DNA from: Tissierella sp. P1
GTDB taxonomy: Bacteria; Bacillota; Clostridia; Tissierellales; Tissierellaceae
Length of the DNA: 64,000 bases
Assembly (NCBI RefSeq): GCF_002266425.1
Contig: NZ_NPMN01000005.1
Location: 62,001 to 126,000 of the forward strand
Direction: 5' to 3'
Below are positions 8,531 to 16,637 of this stretch, piece after piece (position 1 is the stretch's first letter; every line of letters begins with the position of its first letter). The notes below the pieces were generated by a model. The model made no database searches. It was not told where the DNA came from and worked only from the letters and a program-made list of their open reading frames with translations. The translations under genes and the position numbers were made by a program.

Positions 8531-8667
8531 TTAATATGTTATTATGGAATCTAGATAATAGGTTTTAGTAGCTGAGGATATTGAATTTTGGTTTGGAAAG
8601 ACTAGATATTTCATATATAGGGATATTGAGTAGAAATAATAATAAAAATCTGTGAAAAAGGAGGGGT

Positions 8668-9750
8668 ATGATGACGGAGAATATTTATTGGATACAGGAA
8701 TGGGCAAAAGTAAGGCAGGACGAGGTTGTGCGATTGCCTAATAGCTTTGAGGTTCATGATATCTTCTTAAATCATATGTCAAAGGAAGAATTTGATTCTG
8801 CATTTCAAGAAGTATGGGATATGTTTACCAATATATATGGTAATATTGCTGAATTTCCAGAAATCTATGGGATGCCTCTGCATAAATTACTGGAGTATAA
8901 GTATTCTACTAAAGAGGCGAGGGAGTCAAGAAGTGCGGTATATCGTCCGCTTAGGCTCCTATATTATCTTTTGATTGCTGGAGATTTGCATAGCGGAACT
9001 ATTATAGTAGATTTAAATAAATTTAAAGCAATAAATGACGTTAGAAATATTCCAATAATTTTTGAAAGACTGAGTGATTATGGTTTTTGCTTTGATGGTT
9101 TAAAAAATTATAAAATTGCAAGTGAAAGCATCCATATATTATATCCTGATAATACACAGGTTTTAACTATATTGAAACTAATGGCGGATAAGGCTCATAT
9201 AACAAACCGAATTAATGATTTTCTTAGTTGTCATTATAAATTGTTTCAAGATGATATGAATACTGTGAATTATGGAAATGATGCAGATATAATTGCTGAT
9301 AAAATGCATACAAAGCAGGAGAAAGAATTTGTTTATGCCATGGATGCAGTGCTTAGTGAAATGGGTTATTATGCAGGGCCTAGAGAATCAAATGAGGGTC
9401 CTGGTTATGCTTACTATAGTAAGGAAAGTGAAGTAAGAAAAAAGGGACCATACCATTACCTAATGTCATCTAATAAAACAAAACTCGTTTTATATCTTCG
9501 TATTAGAAATGTATCTAGATGTTTAGATTATTTAAAAGAGTGCCCAGATTCTGTTAAACAAATTTTTTTATGGAGTGACATAGGATGCTCGAATCGTATA
9601 AAAGGCACATGCATACATGGACAAGAGTATGCAATAGATGGGAATACCTATTGGAGATGTGGATGTTGCAATGCGTCCTTTTATTTTAGTCCAGCTATAA
9701 AAGATATCCAACATTATATAAAATTAGTTAAATTAGGTCTGAAAAAATAG
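8668..9750 (+). CDS. Uncharacterised protein with C-terminal Cys cluster
   Basis: A 360-residue soluble protein of a family I do not recognise. The N-terminal two-thirds is helical and has no nucleotide or metal motif. The C-terminal ~50 residues contain CSNRIKGTCIHG ... WRCGCCNASFYF, a set of five Cys plus His that could hold one zinc ion. The sequence AGGAGGGG at 8659-8666 lies 3 nt before the first ATG (8668) and 6 nt before the second (8671); the second is the more likely start. Monocistronic. Confidence 0.65.
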   Translation: MMTENIYWIQEWAKVRQDEVVRLPNSFEVHDIFLNHMSKEEFDSAFQEVWDMFTNIYGNIAEFPEIYGMPLHKLLEYKYSTKEARESRSAVYRPLRLLYYLLIAGDLHSGTIIVDLNKFKAINDVRNIPIIFERLSDYGFCFDGLKNYKIASESIHILYPDNTQVLTILKLMADKAHITNRINDFLSCHYKLFQDDMNTVNYGNDADIIADKMHTKQEKEFVYAMDAVLSEMGYYAGPRESNEGPGYAYYSKESEVRKKGPYHYLMSSNKTKLVLYLRIRNVSRCLDYLKECPDSVKQIFLWSDIGCSNRIKGTCIHGQEYAIDGNTYWRCGCCNASFYFSPAIKDIQHYIKLVKLGLKK

Positions 9751-9927
9751 AGTATATATGTGTACACAGAGAATTATACATACCATAGGGGAGATCACAA
9801 TACTTGAAGCATTTAATTGAAAGATTAGATGCTTTATTTATAATCTATAGAAAGATTCTATTTTAACTTAGACCTTACGTAAAATGAATTTCAAAAAAAC
9901 TCATACAATTTATTTAGTCTTTTATAG

Positions 9928-10010
9928 AAGTCTTTTTTATTTTGTCGAAATTTGTATTGCAAAAAATAAAGGAATATAGAAAAGCTTGGCGAATTAGTAA
10001 TATAATATGA
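9928..10010 (+). promoter_or_regulatory. Promoter-like repeat module, copy C1
   Basis: This shares 31 identical bases (9928-9958, containing the Spo0A-box heptamer TGTCGAA at 9943-9949) with copy C2 at 20153-20183. Both then continue with AGGAATAT ... TGGCGAATWAGTAATAT. Related shorter copies lie at 35166, 48240 and 61500. Here it directly abuts the recombinase relic. The 9751-9927 stretch before it shows nothing recognisable. Confidence 0.5.
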
Positions 10011-10023
10011 AATTTTATGCGTA

Positions 10024-10278
10024 AAAGTAAAGATAAGAAGTGAGATATCACTATTTACTAGACAAAATCCAAAGGAATTTATAGCTGAAAGGACAGTACA
10101 AAGATTATAAGAGAATGCTAAAATAAAATTAGGAATAAAGAAATATGTATTGATTTACACTCTAGGACATTCTTTTCCAACACATCTATTGGAAGGATAT
10201 ATTGATTTAAGATATATGCAAGAATCATTAGGTTATTCTATTTCAAAGACTATAGAAATATATACTAATGTAACTTAA
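10024..10278 (+). pseudogene. Dead C-terminal fragment of a tyrosine recombinase / integrase
   Basis: The frame contains an internal TAA (10108-10110) and no start, but the catalytic-domain C-terminus of tyrosine recombinases is clear. It reads FTRQNPKEFIAERTVQRL, then ENAKIKLGIKK, then YTLGHSFPTHLLEGYIDLRY, MQESLGYSISK and TIEIYTNVT. In live enzymes the boxes are H-T-L-R-H-S and L-G-H, followed by the Tyr nucleophile in I-Y-T-H-V. Here HxxR has become YxxG and LGH is LGY, while the Tyr is kept, so the protein is inactive. Integron integrases, XerC/D and phage integrases all share these boxes; this tail alone cannot tell them apart. The N-terminal two-thirds is absent. Confidence 0.75.
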
Positions 10279-10417
10279 AAAAGCATATAAACTATTGTAA
10301 GTTTGCTTAATATAATTGTTAGAATAGACAGAGAAACTTAATCTAAAGGGTATATTAGACGGCATATGTCGTAAAAACAATAGTTATGTGTAATTAATTA
10401 ATATGGAGGTATTAAAC

Positions 10418-11182
10418 ATGAGTTTAGAAGAGTTAAACCCGACTAAAAGATTTAGTGATAGAGTTCATAATTATGCTAAGTATAGACCAGGGTATTCTAA
10501 TGAAATAATTGGTTATCTACATGAAGCTGCTGATCTTAATAAAAATTCAATAATAGCTGATATAGGTTCAGGCACAGGAATTTGTACTAAAATGTTTTTG
10601 GATAATGGGAATACAGTATATGCTGTAGAACCAGATCCAGAGATGAGGAAAGTAGCAGAATATTTGCTTGAAGACTATGAGAATTTTTATTCTATTGATG
10701 GGTCTGCTGAGAGCACTAAGTTACAATCTGAATCAATTGATATTATTACAGTAGCACAAGCATTTCACTGGTTCTCCCCGCAACCTGCAAAAGAAGAATT
10801 TTTTAGAATACTTAAGCCTAATGGGATGGTTGTTTTACTATGGAATTTCAGAAATAGAAAGTCATATGGATTTATGCATGAATATCTAGAACTTATTAGA
10901 AGATATGCAGCAAGCTATACCAACGAGTCAAATGATGATGACATTATGTCACAGTTCTTTGATGATAGAACTATACATACAAAGGTTTTTCCTAATCATC
11001 AAAAAGCTGATTTTGAGAGATTAAAAGGAGAATTAGCCTCTTTTTCATATATGCCAAATGAAGAAGATCATCATTTTCAGTCTATGATATCAGAGTTACA
11101 AGATTTATTTAACCAATATAGTAGTAATGGAAGTGTAATTTTAGAATATGAAAGCTACCTTTATTACAGTAAATTAAAATAA
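10418..11182 (+). CDS. Class I SAM-dependent methyltransferase (UbiE/type 11-like)
   Basis: A 254-residue methyltransferase. Motif I is IADIGSGTGICTKMFL (about 44-59), then the acidic VEPDPEM strand, DIITVAQAFHWFSP (motif II/III region) and FFRILKPNGMVVLLW (motif III). The opening RFSDRVHNYAKYRPGYS is typical of this widespread subfamily (FxxRVxxYxKYRP). Substrate unknown. The start is ATG 10418, because GGAGG (10405-10409) lies 8 nt before it, and the earlier in-frame ATG at 10403 overlaps that site. Confidence 0.85.
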   Translation: MSLEELNPTKRFSDRVHNYAKYRPGYSNEIIGYLHEAADLNKNSIIADIGSGTGICTKMFLDNGNTVYAVEPDPEMRKVAEYLLEDYENFYSIDGSAESTKLQSESIDIITVAQAFHWFSPQPAKEEFFRILKPNGMVVLLWNFRNRKSYGFMHEYLELIRRYAASYTNESNDDDIMSQFFDDRTIHTKVFPNHQKADFERLKGELASFSYMPNEEDHHFQSMISELQDLFNQYSSNGSVILEYESYLYYSKLK

Positions 11183-11314
11183 AGAATAGTATAAGTTGTG
11201 AGTATGTGAAAGGAGAACTTTCATCCCCATTTAAGATAATAGTTAGCTAATATTACTTGCCTTACAGGTATGATAATGAAAGTCATAGTCACGATCACAT
11301 AACATAAGATTTGA

Positions 11315-11577
11315 AGACATCTCTTCACTGGATCATATCAAGGAAAATTAGCCTACAAACCTAGTGCCAAAGGCAGTACTTCAATTGAACAACTTTTTAT
11401 TTCTGAAGGTTATGATATGATTGTTTAAGATATACCTGATGATGAGATTATGTCCTACTAGAGTAATTGTGAAATGATGAATAATTTTAAAGAATACCTT
11501 TTGAAAAAAGTAAGTTTAAGTAATACACATAACAATGGATTTGAGTTAGTTGTGGTAAAGTCAAACCTCCGAAGATG
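11315..11577 (+). pseudogene. Decayed unidentified ORF with two in-frame stops
   Basis: A single frame remains protein-like across in-frame stops TAA (11426-11428) and TAG (11459-11461). It reads QGKLAYKPSAKGSTSIEQ, FISEGYDMIV, DIPDDEIMSY, CEMMNNFKEYLLKKVSL and so on. Codon use is coding-like on both sides of the stops. No start is found. The family is not recognised. Its end runs into the attC-like unit at 11560, so part of the tail may be repeat rather than gene. Confidence 0.4.
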
Positions 11578-11626
11578 AGCCATAACACATCTTTTCGCTA
11601 AGCAGCTAGGCTAGGAGGCGTTAAAA
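11560..11626. repeat. attC-like unit, GGAGGCGTTA type
   Basis: The unit AACACATCTTTTCGCTAAG ... CTAGGAGGCGTTAAAATCC (core GTTAAAA at 11620-11626) aligns with 140-184 and, at its 3' edge (GGAGG-GTTA-AAT-CAAAGTG), with 12705-12770. It lies just upstream of the SGNH hydrolase gene. Confidence 0.45.
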
Positions 11627-11703
11627 TCCAAAGTGTCAGTAAAGAAATATATTTTTAAGTTAATACATTATAAATTTTAAAAAGTAAGCAAGGAGAAGTA
11701 TAG

Positions 11704-12315
11704 ATGGAAAGGCAAAAAATATTTGTTATAGGTGATAGTGTATCAATACACTATGGACCATACCTTAGAGAAATGATAAAAGATAAATTTGATTATGATA
11801 GAAAAAGAGGTATAGAAGAGGCGTTAACGGATTTGGATAAACCAATTGGAGGTAATGCAGGCGATAGTAGAATGGTTCTAGAGTATTTAATAGAAGAGTA
11901 TCAAAAAAATGCTAGATATGATATTTTGGTTATCAATTGTGGGTTACATGATATTCGAGTTGATAGATATTCAAATAAGATTCAAGTTGACTTAGAAGAA
12001 TACAAGTTAAATTTAATCAAGATAATTAAAATATCAAAAATGATGGCAAATAAAATTATATGGATTGGATTGACACCTATCATAGATGCAATTCATAATT
12101 TAAGAAAAGAAGGGTTTTTAAGATATAGTAAAGATGTAGATAATTATGATAATGCTGCTAAACAAATAATGAAAGAATACAACATATCATGCATAGACAT
12201 ATATAATTTTACTAAAAATTTAGGTACGGATATTTATTCAGATCATGTTCATTTTAAAGAGGAAGTTAAAAAATTACAAGCAGCATTTATTGCAGGGTAT
12301 TTAAATTGTATTTAA
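11704..12315 (+). CDS. SGNH/GDSL-family hydrolase
   Basis: A 203-residue protein with the SGNH esterase blocks: block I FVIGDSVSIHYG with the nucleophile Ser near residue 12, a Gly in block II (GGNAGDSRM), block III as INCGLHDI (Asn-x-Gly region), and block V SDHVHF containing the Asp-His of the catalytic triad near the C-terminus. No signal peptide, so it is cytoplasmic; it would hydrolyse an ester on a carbohydrate or lipid. AAGGAGA lies about 8 nt before the ATG. The length fits the family and the gene stands alone. Confidence 0.8.
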   Translation: MERQKIFVIGDSVSIHYGPYLREMIKDKFDYDRKRGIEEALTDLDKPIGGNAGDSRMVLEYLIEEYQKNARYDILVINCGLHDIRVDRYSNKIQVDLEEYKLNLIKIIKISKMMANKIIWIGLTPIIDAIHNLRKEGFLRYSKDVDNYDNAAKQIMKEYNISCIDIYNFTKNLGTDIYSDHVHFKEEVKKLQAAFIAGYLNCI

Positions 12316-12367
12316 AAAAGTTTAAAAGATAGAGGAAAGACACTATTAAAACACTTCTGCTAACAAA

Positions 12368-12658
12368 ATGTCCAAGTCTGCTTTGGCAGAAATGGTGTCA
12401 AGTATTCGAAGAGCTAAAGCACATGGCTCAACTAACCGAATTAATAGCTTGTCCTCTGAAAATAAGATAGATTTAAGTCAGGAAGAAATATTTAAACTAC
12501 TGGGAATGATTTCAAGAGAGATAAAAAAAGATAAAAATTATGAAATTAATCTTGATTCAATAATTGAAAATCCATTTAGAGAATTTGGAATATATAATTT
12601 TTCAAATTTAGATGCCGCAAAATCTAAACTTAGAATAACTATATCTGATTATAAATAG
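12368..12658 (+). CDS. Hypothetical protein, 96 residues
   Basis: An open frame of 96 codons whose first codons lie inside an attC-like left end (CTTCTGCTAACAA at 12354-12366), with no ribosome binding site. The C-terminal 60 residues (DLSQEEIFKLLGMISREIKK ...) look like a genuine helical domain, whereas the first 30 may be read-through of the repeat. It may be a truncated gene fused to repeat sequence. Family unknown. Confidence 0.35.
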   Translation: MSKSALAEMVSSIRRAKAHGSTNRINSLSSENKIDLSQEEIFKLLGMISREIKKDKNYEINLDSIIENPFREFGIYNFSNLDAAKSKLRITISDYK

Positions 12659-12704
12659 AATTTAAGACTTTCCCTTTATACTATGTGCAATAAATAAAAG
12701 ATAT

Positions 12705-12770
12705 AGCGTTTGGCAAAGCCTGATAGTCCATGATGAATGGACATGCTCCAGAGGAGGGTTAGAATACAAA
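12705..12770. repeat. attC-like unit with GTTAGAA core
   Basis: GCGTTTGGCAAAGCCTGATAG ... CCAGAGGAGGGTTAGAATAC (core GTTAGAA at 12758-12764) ends like the 11560 unit, and both are followed by CAAAGTG. It contains a short internal inverted repeat (GTCCAT ... ATGGAC, 12726-12743) that would form a hairpin. Confidence 0.45.
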
Positions 12771-12806
12771 GTGATACTTAATTCTTAAATAATAAGGAGG
12801 ATTGTT

Positions 12807-12971
12807 ATGATGCAAAATATGGGAGGTTTTATAGGTGGATTTGGTTATTTAAGTATTATTCTAGGTTTTATTAAATCGATATTGGAAATTTTACTTTATA
12901 CATCACTAATCTTTGTATCATTCAAAGCATTACAAGCATTGAATATATATATTAATAAAAATCTAAAATAA
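12807..12971 (+). CDS. Small membrane protein, 54 residues
   Basis: An ATG placed 6 nt after a strong AAGGAGG (12794-12800) opens 54 codons. The product begins MMQNMGGFIGGFGYLSIILG and has one or two hydrophobic segments (about 8-24 and 30-46) with a basic end. The sequence from the ribosome binding site to the stop looks intact. Function unknown. It is followed by a second small membrane ORF (13065) and could form a pair with it. Confidence 0.55.
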   Translation: MMQNMGGFIGGFGYLSIILGFIKSILEILLYTSLIFVSFKALQALNIYINKNLK

Positions 12972-13064
12972 TATATTAAACCATCTATCTATAATTGTGA
13001 AGAATCAAAAGCTAACAATTGCCTTGCATTATTTACATTACTGTAAAAGATAGGAGGACGAAAA

Positions 13065-13250
13065 ACGCAATTTTTAGTGGGCATTGGGTTTTACACGATT
13101 TGGTTCACTCCAATTATATTTGTTACTAATCTGATTGGGACGATAAAAGCTATTAACGAAGGACGACAGACTGAAAAATATACAGCAGCATGTTGTATTA
13201 GTTTAATGCTAATAGTTATTCCAATATATATGATGTTAATGTATGTCTAA
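13065..13250 (+). CDS. Small membrane protein, 61 residues, apparent ACG start
   Basis: A membrane-protein frame (segments about 4-24 and 42-60, separated by the charged NEGRQTEKY) begins at ACG 13065-13067, exactly 7 nt after AGGAGG (13052-13057). No ATG, GTG or TTG sits at a normal distance; the nearest is GTG at 13077, 19 nt from the site. The most economical reading is an ATG-to-ACG change in the start codon, leaving weak or no translation. The stop is at 13248-13250. The two-segment layout resembles small phage-shock or DUF4870-like proteins, but I cannot assign it. Confidence 0.45.
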   Translation, partial: TQFLVGIGFYTIWFTPIIFVTNLIGTIKAINEGRQTEKYTAACCISLMLIVIPIYMMLMYV

Positions 13251-13256
13251 TATATG

Positions 13257-13345
13257 ATTAACTAGATGAAATATATAAAAATAATTTCATAGATAAATTT
13301 ATGGATAAGAGTTATCAATTTATGATTGAGACACTAAGGAAATGA
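13257..13345 (+). pseudogene. Tail relic of a paralogue of the HExxH gene at 1473
   Basis: The sequence reads DEIYKNNFIDKFMDKSYQF, matching the final 30 residues of the protein at 1473-2234 (NEIYKNNSMDKFMDESYQF) with over 80% DNA identity, then diverges. No other part of that gene is present here. Confidence 0.7.
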
Positions 13346-13392
13346 TTGAGAGATTAAGACTAGTGCTAAATAAGTTTGAGGTAAGTAGCTCA

Positions 13393-13462
13393 GTCTAACA
13401 ACGTATTTATACAAGGGTCTAGGGTCCGGTTCAGGGACATCGAAAATACTCAGACGTTATAA
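13393..13462. repeat. Compact attC-like element, 70 bp, both cores present
   Basis: The left core GTCTAAC (13393-13399) is an exact RYYYAAC and is followed by AACGTATTTATAC. The right core GTTATAA (13456-13462) closes the element after TCCGGTTCAGGG and AAAATACTCAGAC. Revcomp of the left core (GTTAGAC) differs from the right core at two bases. This is the shortest copy with both ends intact. Confidence 0.55.
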
Positions 13463-13559
13463 AAAATGAAGATATCGATGTTGTTCATTGGGATATGGAT
13501 TGATAAAATTGAGGTGTCACATAATTGTAGGAAGATATGAAGTAATAAGGAGGGTTATT

Positions 13560-14591
13560 ATGGATTTTTCCGTTCGTTTCTCAAGTATTAAAAATATGCT
13601 TGAACTATGTAAAAAACTGACTACAGGAAACGTTGAAAGAAAGGATATAGAGAACATATTAAAACATGAAGATTATAAGTTTGAATTCGCGCGTTATAAG
13701 GGCAGGGTATCTGAAGATGAGTATACTGACTATTTACTAGATTTAAGTAATTTAAATGAAAATGATATTACAAATTTAGATTTAAAAACTCATCATAGTT
13801 ACTATAAAGACTTATTAGCTAATTTGGATTTTTATAGAGAAAAATTAATCGAATTAAAGAGTTTGCTAACAACGAGTTTGTTTAACGAACAGATTTCAAT
13901 TGCTTTAAAGGGATTGCCAGAGGATATAAAACTTCCAGATTCAAATTTTATTTTTACAATTGGTATAGGGCAGAGTTTTGGATATGTTTATCAGAATGGT
14001 ATGCATTTCGATTTCTTGCAATTAGCCAAAGATAAAACAATTAGTGAATTTTGTTCTACTATTGCTCACGAAGTACATCATGTTGGAATAAATGCAATAT
14101 ATGAACAAATGGATTTAAATAATATATCTCTTGAGTCATTATTTTATCTATATTTTTCAGGAGAAGGATTGGCGGTAAAATATTGTAACAATGCTGAAGG
14201 AATATTGTCAAAAAGTATTTACAGTGGAGTTAAAAACAAAGGGTTGGATACTTTTACTTGGAAATACTTAAATGATGATTTCTATAATACAATGACTCAT
14301 TTCAGAAAAGACATAAACGATATAAGAAACAATAATATTAAATCGGTAGATGAATTGGAAAAACTCATATCACAATATTGGATGAATCCTTATACTGAAG
14401 AACAAAGTAAAGAAGAAATTCCTAAATTGAAACATTTTAGATTATACAGTTTTGGAAATGATATTTGGGGAATAATACATGATTGCTTTGGTAAAAGTGC
14501 AGTTTTTGAAACACTTAAAAATCCAGAAAAATTTCCTATGATGTTCAATAAATCATTAGATAAAATGGGGTACGGACAATTCAAAATTTAA
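13560..14591 (+). CDS. HEVHH zinc-peptidase-like protein (DUF5700/DUF2268-like)
   Basis: A 343-residue soluble protein. It has a zincin motif in CSTIAHEVHHVGINAIYE (HEVHH near residue 172) and a conserved downstream FSGEGLAVKY, where the Glu can act as third zinc ligand. This is the arrangement of predicted Zn-dependent proteases of the DUF2268/DUF5700 group; the exact family is not certain. No signal peptide. The ATG at 13560 follows AAGGAGG (13547-13553) with 6-nt spacing. It is monocistronic, downstream of the compact attC-like element. Confidence 0.7.
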   Translation: MDFSVRFSSIKNMLELCKKLTTGNVERKDIENILKHEDYKFEFARYKGRVSEDEYTDYLLDLSNLNENDITNLDLKTHHSYYKDLLANLDFYREKLIELKSLLTTSLFNEQISIALKGLPEDIKLPDSNFIFTIGIGQSFGYVYQNGMHFDFLQLAKDKTISEFCSTIAHEVHHVGINAIYEQMDLNNISLESLFYLYFSGEGLAVKYCNNAEGILSKSIYSGVKNKGLDTFTWKYLNDDFYNTMTHFRKDINDIRNNNIKSVDELEKLISQYWMNPYTEEQSKEEIPKLKHFRLYSFGNDIWGIIHDCFGKSAVFETLKNPEKFPMMFNKSLDKMGYGQFKI

Positions 14592-14641
14592 TTCTTAACT
14601 TTCTTATTATGTGAAGTATTATAGGTGGAGAGGTGTGGCCA

Positions 14642-14724
14642 CTTCTTATAAGAGAGGCTTATCCACATCGGGAATTAAATAGTATATGGAAAGTTCGACC
14701 TCAATAAGCCCTAGAATGTTATAG
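14642..14724. repeat. Degenerate attC-like element
   Basis: The left part CTTCTTATAAGAGAGGCTTA (14642 on) is close to the 8353 copy, and the right core GTTATAGGAAC (14718-14724) is close to GTTATAAGGAAC at 5189. This gives an 83-bp element with both ends but a mutated left core (TAAG for TAAC). Confidence 0.4.
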
Positions 14725-14785
14725 GAACTGTATTAGGGGTACTTTCAATAGCAATATAATAGGTGAGTTTCTATGATTAATTCTT

Positions 14786-14887
14786 TTGTCAGGATTCAAT
14801 GCGTTTGAAATAGCAATATTTACATTGTTATATATAGTGCTAGGATATTTATTTAAATTCATATCTAAGAAAATTTCTCAAATGTAA
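14786..14887 (+). pseudogene. Membrane-protein relic, 33 codons
   Basis: The frame reads LSGFNAFEIAIFTLLYIV followed by LGYLFKFISKKISQM and a stop. This is one membrane helix plus a basic tail. The nearby ATG (14773) with a ribosome binding site is out of frame by one base, suggesting a frameshifted small membrane protein. The rest of the 14592-15068 gap holds only the attC-like element and unassigned sequence. Confidence 0.35.
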
Positions 14888-15068
14888 TAAAATTTAATGT
14901 TACAAGTAAAGAAGTTGGCATTATCCTGGTAAAAGTTATAAAGTTAAAACATATTTTTTATATACTAAGAAAGAGAAATATGAGGCTGCAGCATCCTTAT
15001 TGCCCTTAGCTTTGCACAGGGTTCGGTCATAATGTTTCTGCACAAGAGTGAAGGAGGGAGAGGATAGA

Positions 15069-15566
15069 ATGAAAAGAAATATTAACTATAAGTTGATTTT
15101 GTTATTAATAGTGCCCTATTTAGCTAGTGAAATAATTAATCGCTTAATGGGTTATGGAATTAGCTTGAATTCCTCATTATTATTAACTATTTCAAGTATA
15201 CTTTTATCTTTATGGACATTTAGTTCTGTGGTTTTATGGTTTTGGGTGGGGAGACAGTTTGGGAGTTTAACAATAGAAAAAATAAAAAGTTTTATTTTAG
15301 GCAATGTTATATGGGCAATTTCATTAGCTTTATATATCTGGCAGTTTATTTTCGTAGATGATATAAATAGGAATTTTTTTGTTGCCGGAATATCACAACA
15401 TTATTTGCTTGGTTTCGTAAGTTGGGGAAGTAAGGTTGTAGGTTTATTTACAAATACAATAGATGGAACCGTAGTAGTAATAGTCGCATATTTGATGATG
15501 TTTATTGTTTTTACAGTAGGATTTATTACTTCACCCACATTTAAAATAGAAAGAAAGCTTTATTAA
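15069..15566 (+). CDS. Four-helix membrane protein, unknown function
   Basis: A 165-residue protein with four hydrophobic segments (about 8-24, 35-65, 78-100 and 130-155). The ATG at 15069 is preferred over an upstream GTG-type start because the purine-rich AGGAGGGAGAGG directly precedes it. No known family motif. It may be a small integral membrane cassette gene; nothing nearby suggests a role. Confidence 0.6.
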   Translation: MKRNINYKLILLLIVPYLASEIINRLMGYGISLNSSLLLTISSILLSLWTFSSVVLWFWVGRQFGSLTIEKIKSFILGNVIWAISLALYIWQFIFVDDINRNFFVAGISQHYLLGFVSWGSKVVGLFTNTIDGTVVVIVAYLMMFIVFTVGFITSPTFKIERKLY

Positions 15567-15615
15567 ATAAATTTTAAATTGTATAGTGACTTTAAAGAGT
15601 TATAGTAAATACAAC

Positions 15616-15760
15616 GTCTAACAAGATATTTACGTAAAGATGTACGAGGCGTAATCTTAGGGAGTTATGCACTACATTCCTTCACCGGGAGCAAAGCTTT
15701 ACCAAGGCGTAAGATTTCGGTATCTGGTTCAGGGAAGGTGCAAATACTGGTACGTTACAG
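15616..15760. repeat. Full-length attC-like element, 145 bp
   Basis: The left core GTCTAAC (15616-15622, exact RYYYAAC) is followed by AAGATATTTACGTAAAGATG. The internal blocks are those shared with 541-660. The element ends with GCAAATACTGGTAC and the core GTTACAG (15754-15760). It is located 76 bp upstream of the GNAT at 15836. It is the best type copy of the family: exact left core, conserved interior and right core. Confidence 0.6.
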
Positions 15761-15835
15761 GCTATTCCTAAGTGAATTTTTGGTTGCTTTGGAATATTAT
15801 TATTTATCTTGTAATTTTATTAAGGAGAGATATTT

Positions 15836-16309
15836 ATGGAGAATTATATTGTCATGGAGTTATCAGAAGAATATGCTAAAGAGATTTGTAGCTGGAGATA
15901 TGAAGGAGAATATTCGATATATAATTTTTTGAACTGGGATGCTGTAGTAGAGAATGGATGGGGTTTATCAATCGAAAAGAAAAGGAAATTGGAATTTATT
16001 TCAATACATTTAAATAATGAATTGATTTCTTATGGCAGGATAAGTTTAAAGGCAGATAAAGCATATATAGCAATTGGACTAAAGCCATCTTTTTGCGGAA
16101 AAGGCTACGGAAAAAATATTATGAAATTATTAATTAAAGAATGCAAAAGGAGATTTCCTAATAATACGATAGCACTTGAAGTAAGAAGTTTTAATAAAAG
16201 AGCTATTAATTGCTATAACAATGTTGGCTTTGAAATTAAAGATAAATATATGAAGAGGACCTTTAATAATTCAGAAGATGAATTTTATTATATGGAATAC
16301 ATAGGGTAA
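15836..16309 (+). CDS. GNAT family N-acetyltransferase
   Basis: A 157-residue GNAT. Strand IAIGLKPSFCGKGYGKNIM contains the acetyl-CoA loop (CGKGYG near residue 88) and EVRSFNKRAINCYNNVGFE is the motif B helix ending in the usual Y-x-x-x-G-F. The opening EYAKEICSWRYEGEYSIYNF is typical of a Firmicute GNAT subfamily in which W-x-Y-x-x-P/E-Y recurs. AAGGAGAG lies 8 nt before the ATG. Substrate unknown. Confidence 0.85.
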   Translation: MENYIVMELSEEYAKEICSWRYEGEYSIYNFLNWDAVVENGWGLSIEKKRKLEFISIHLNNELISYGRISLKADKAYIAIGLKPSFCGKGYGKNIMKLLIKECKRRFPNNTIALEVRSFNKRAINCYNNVGFEIKDKYMKRTFNNSEDEFYYMEYIG

Positions 16310-16349
16310 GAAATATTATATTATTTATAAAAAGCAATTGAGTTGGACA

Positions 16350-16467
16350 AAGATACTAATTTAGTTAGAGTATTAAAATTGGCTAAATATAGAATTTGTG
16401 GTTGCGAAACAGCGTATAAGGATTGTTTGGGGAAAGTCCGACGCAACTAAGCTTTGGGGCGTTATAC
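16350..16467. repeat. attC-like element (GCGTTATAC type) after a short protein tail
   Basis: GTTGCG (16409-16414) and CGCAAC (16442-16447) can pair, and the unit closes with AGCTTTGGGGCGTTATACGAC (core GTTATAC at 16461-16467, one base from the ideal GTTAGAC partner of GTCTAAC). The preceding frame (AIELDKDTNLVRVLKLAK) looks like the last helix of a TPR or similar protein and is probably a relic. Confidence 0.45.
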
Positions 16468-16522
16468 GACAGACTATGCCAGATGGTTTAATACGTAAGA
16501 TATAATCAAGAGATGAATAGTT

Positions 16523-16594
16523 ATGGATAAAAAGATTGAATCTTCCAATGCTGGAAAAGTGTGTAGAAGAGTAAATAATTTATTAAAAGAATAG
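16523..16594 (+). pseudogene. 23-codon fragment
   Basis: ATG to TAG, 23 codons (DKKIESSNAGKVCRRVNNLL), with no ribosome binding site. Either the start of a truncated gene or chance; listed because it fills the gap between the attC-like element and the next ORF. Confidence 0.2.
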
Positions 16595-16637
16595 GATTTT
16601 TCAACAAAATCCTCAGTCGAGATTATACGGATACAAG

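Noticed and set aside
15738-15932. 64-codon open frame on the + strand
   Set aside because: It overlaps the end of the attC-like element and the start of the GNAT gene at 15836, which has a good ribosome binding site in another frame.
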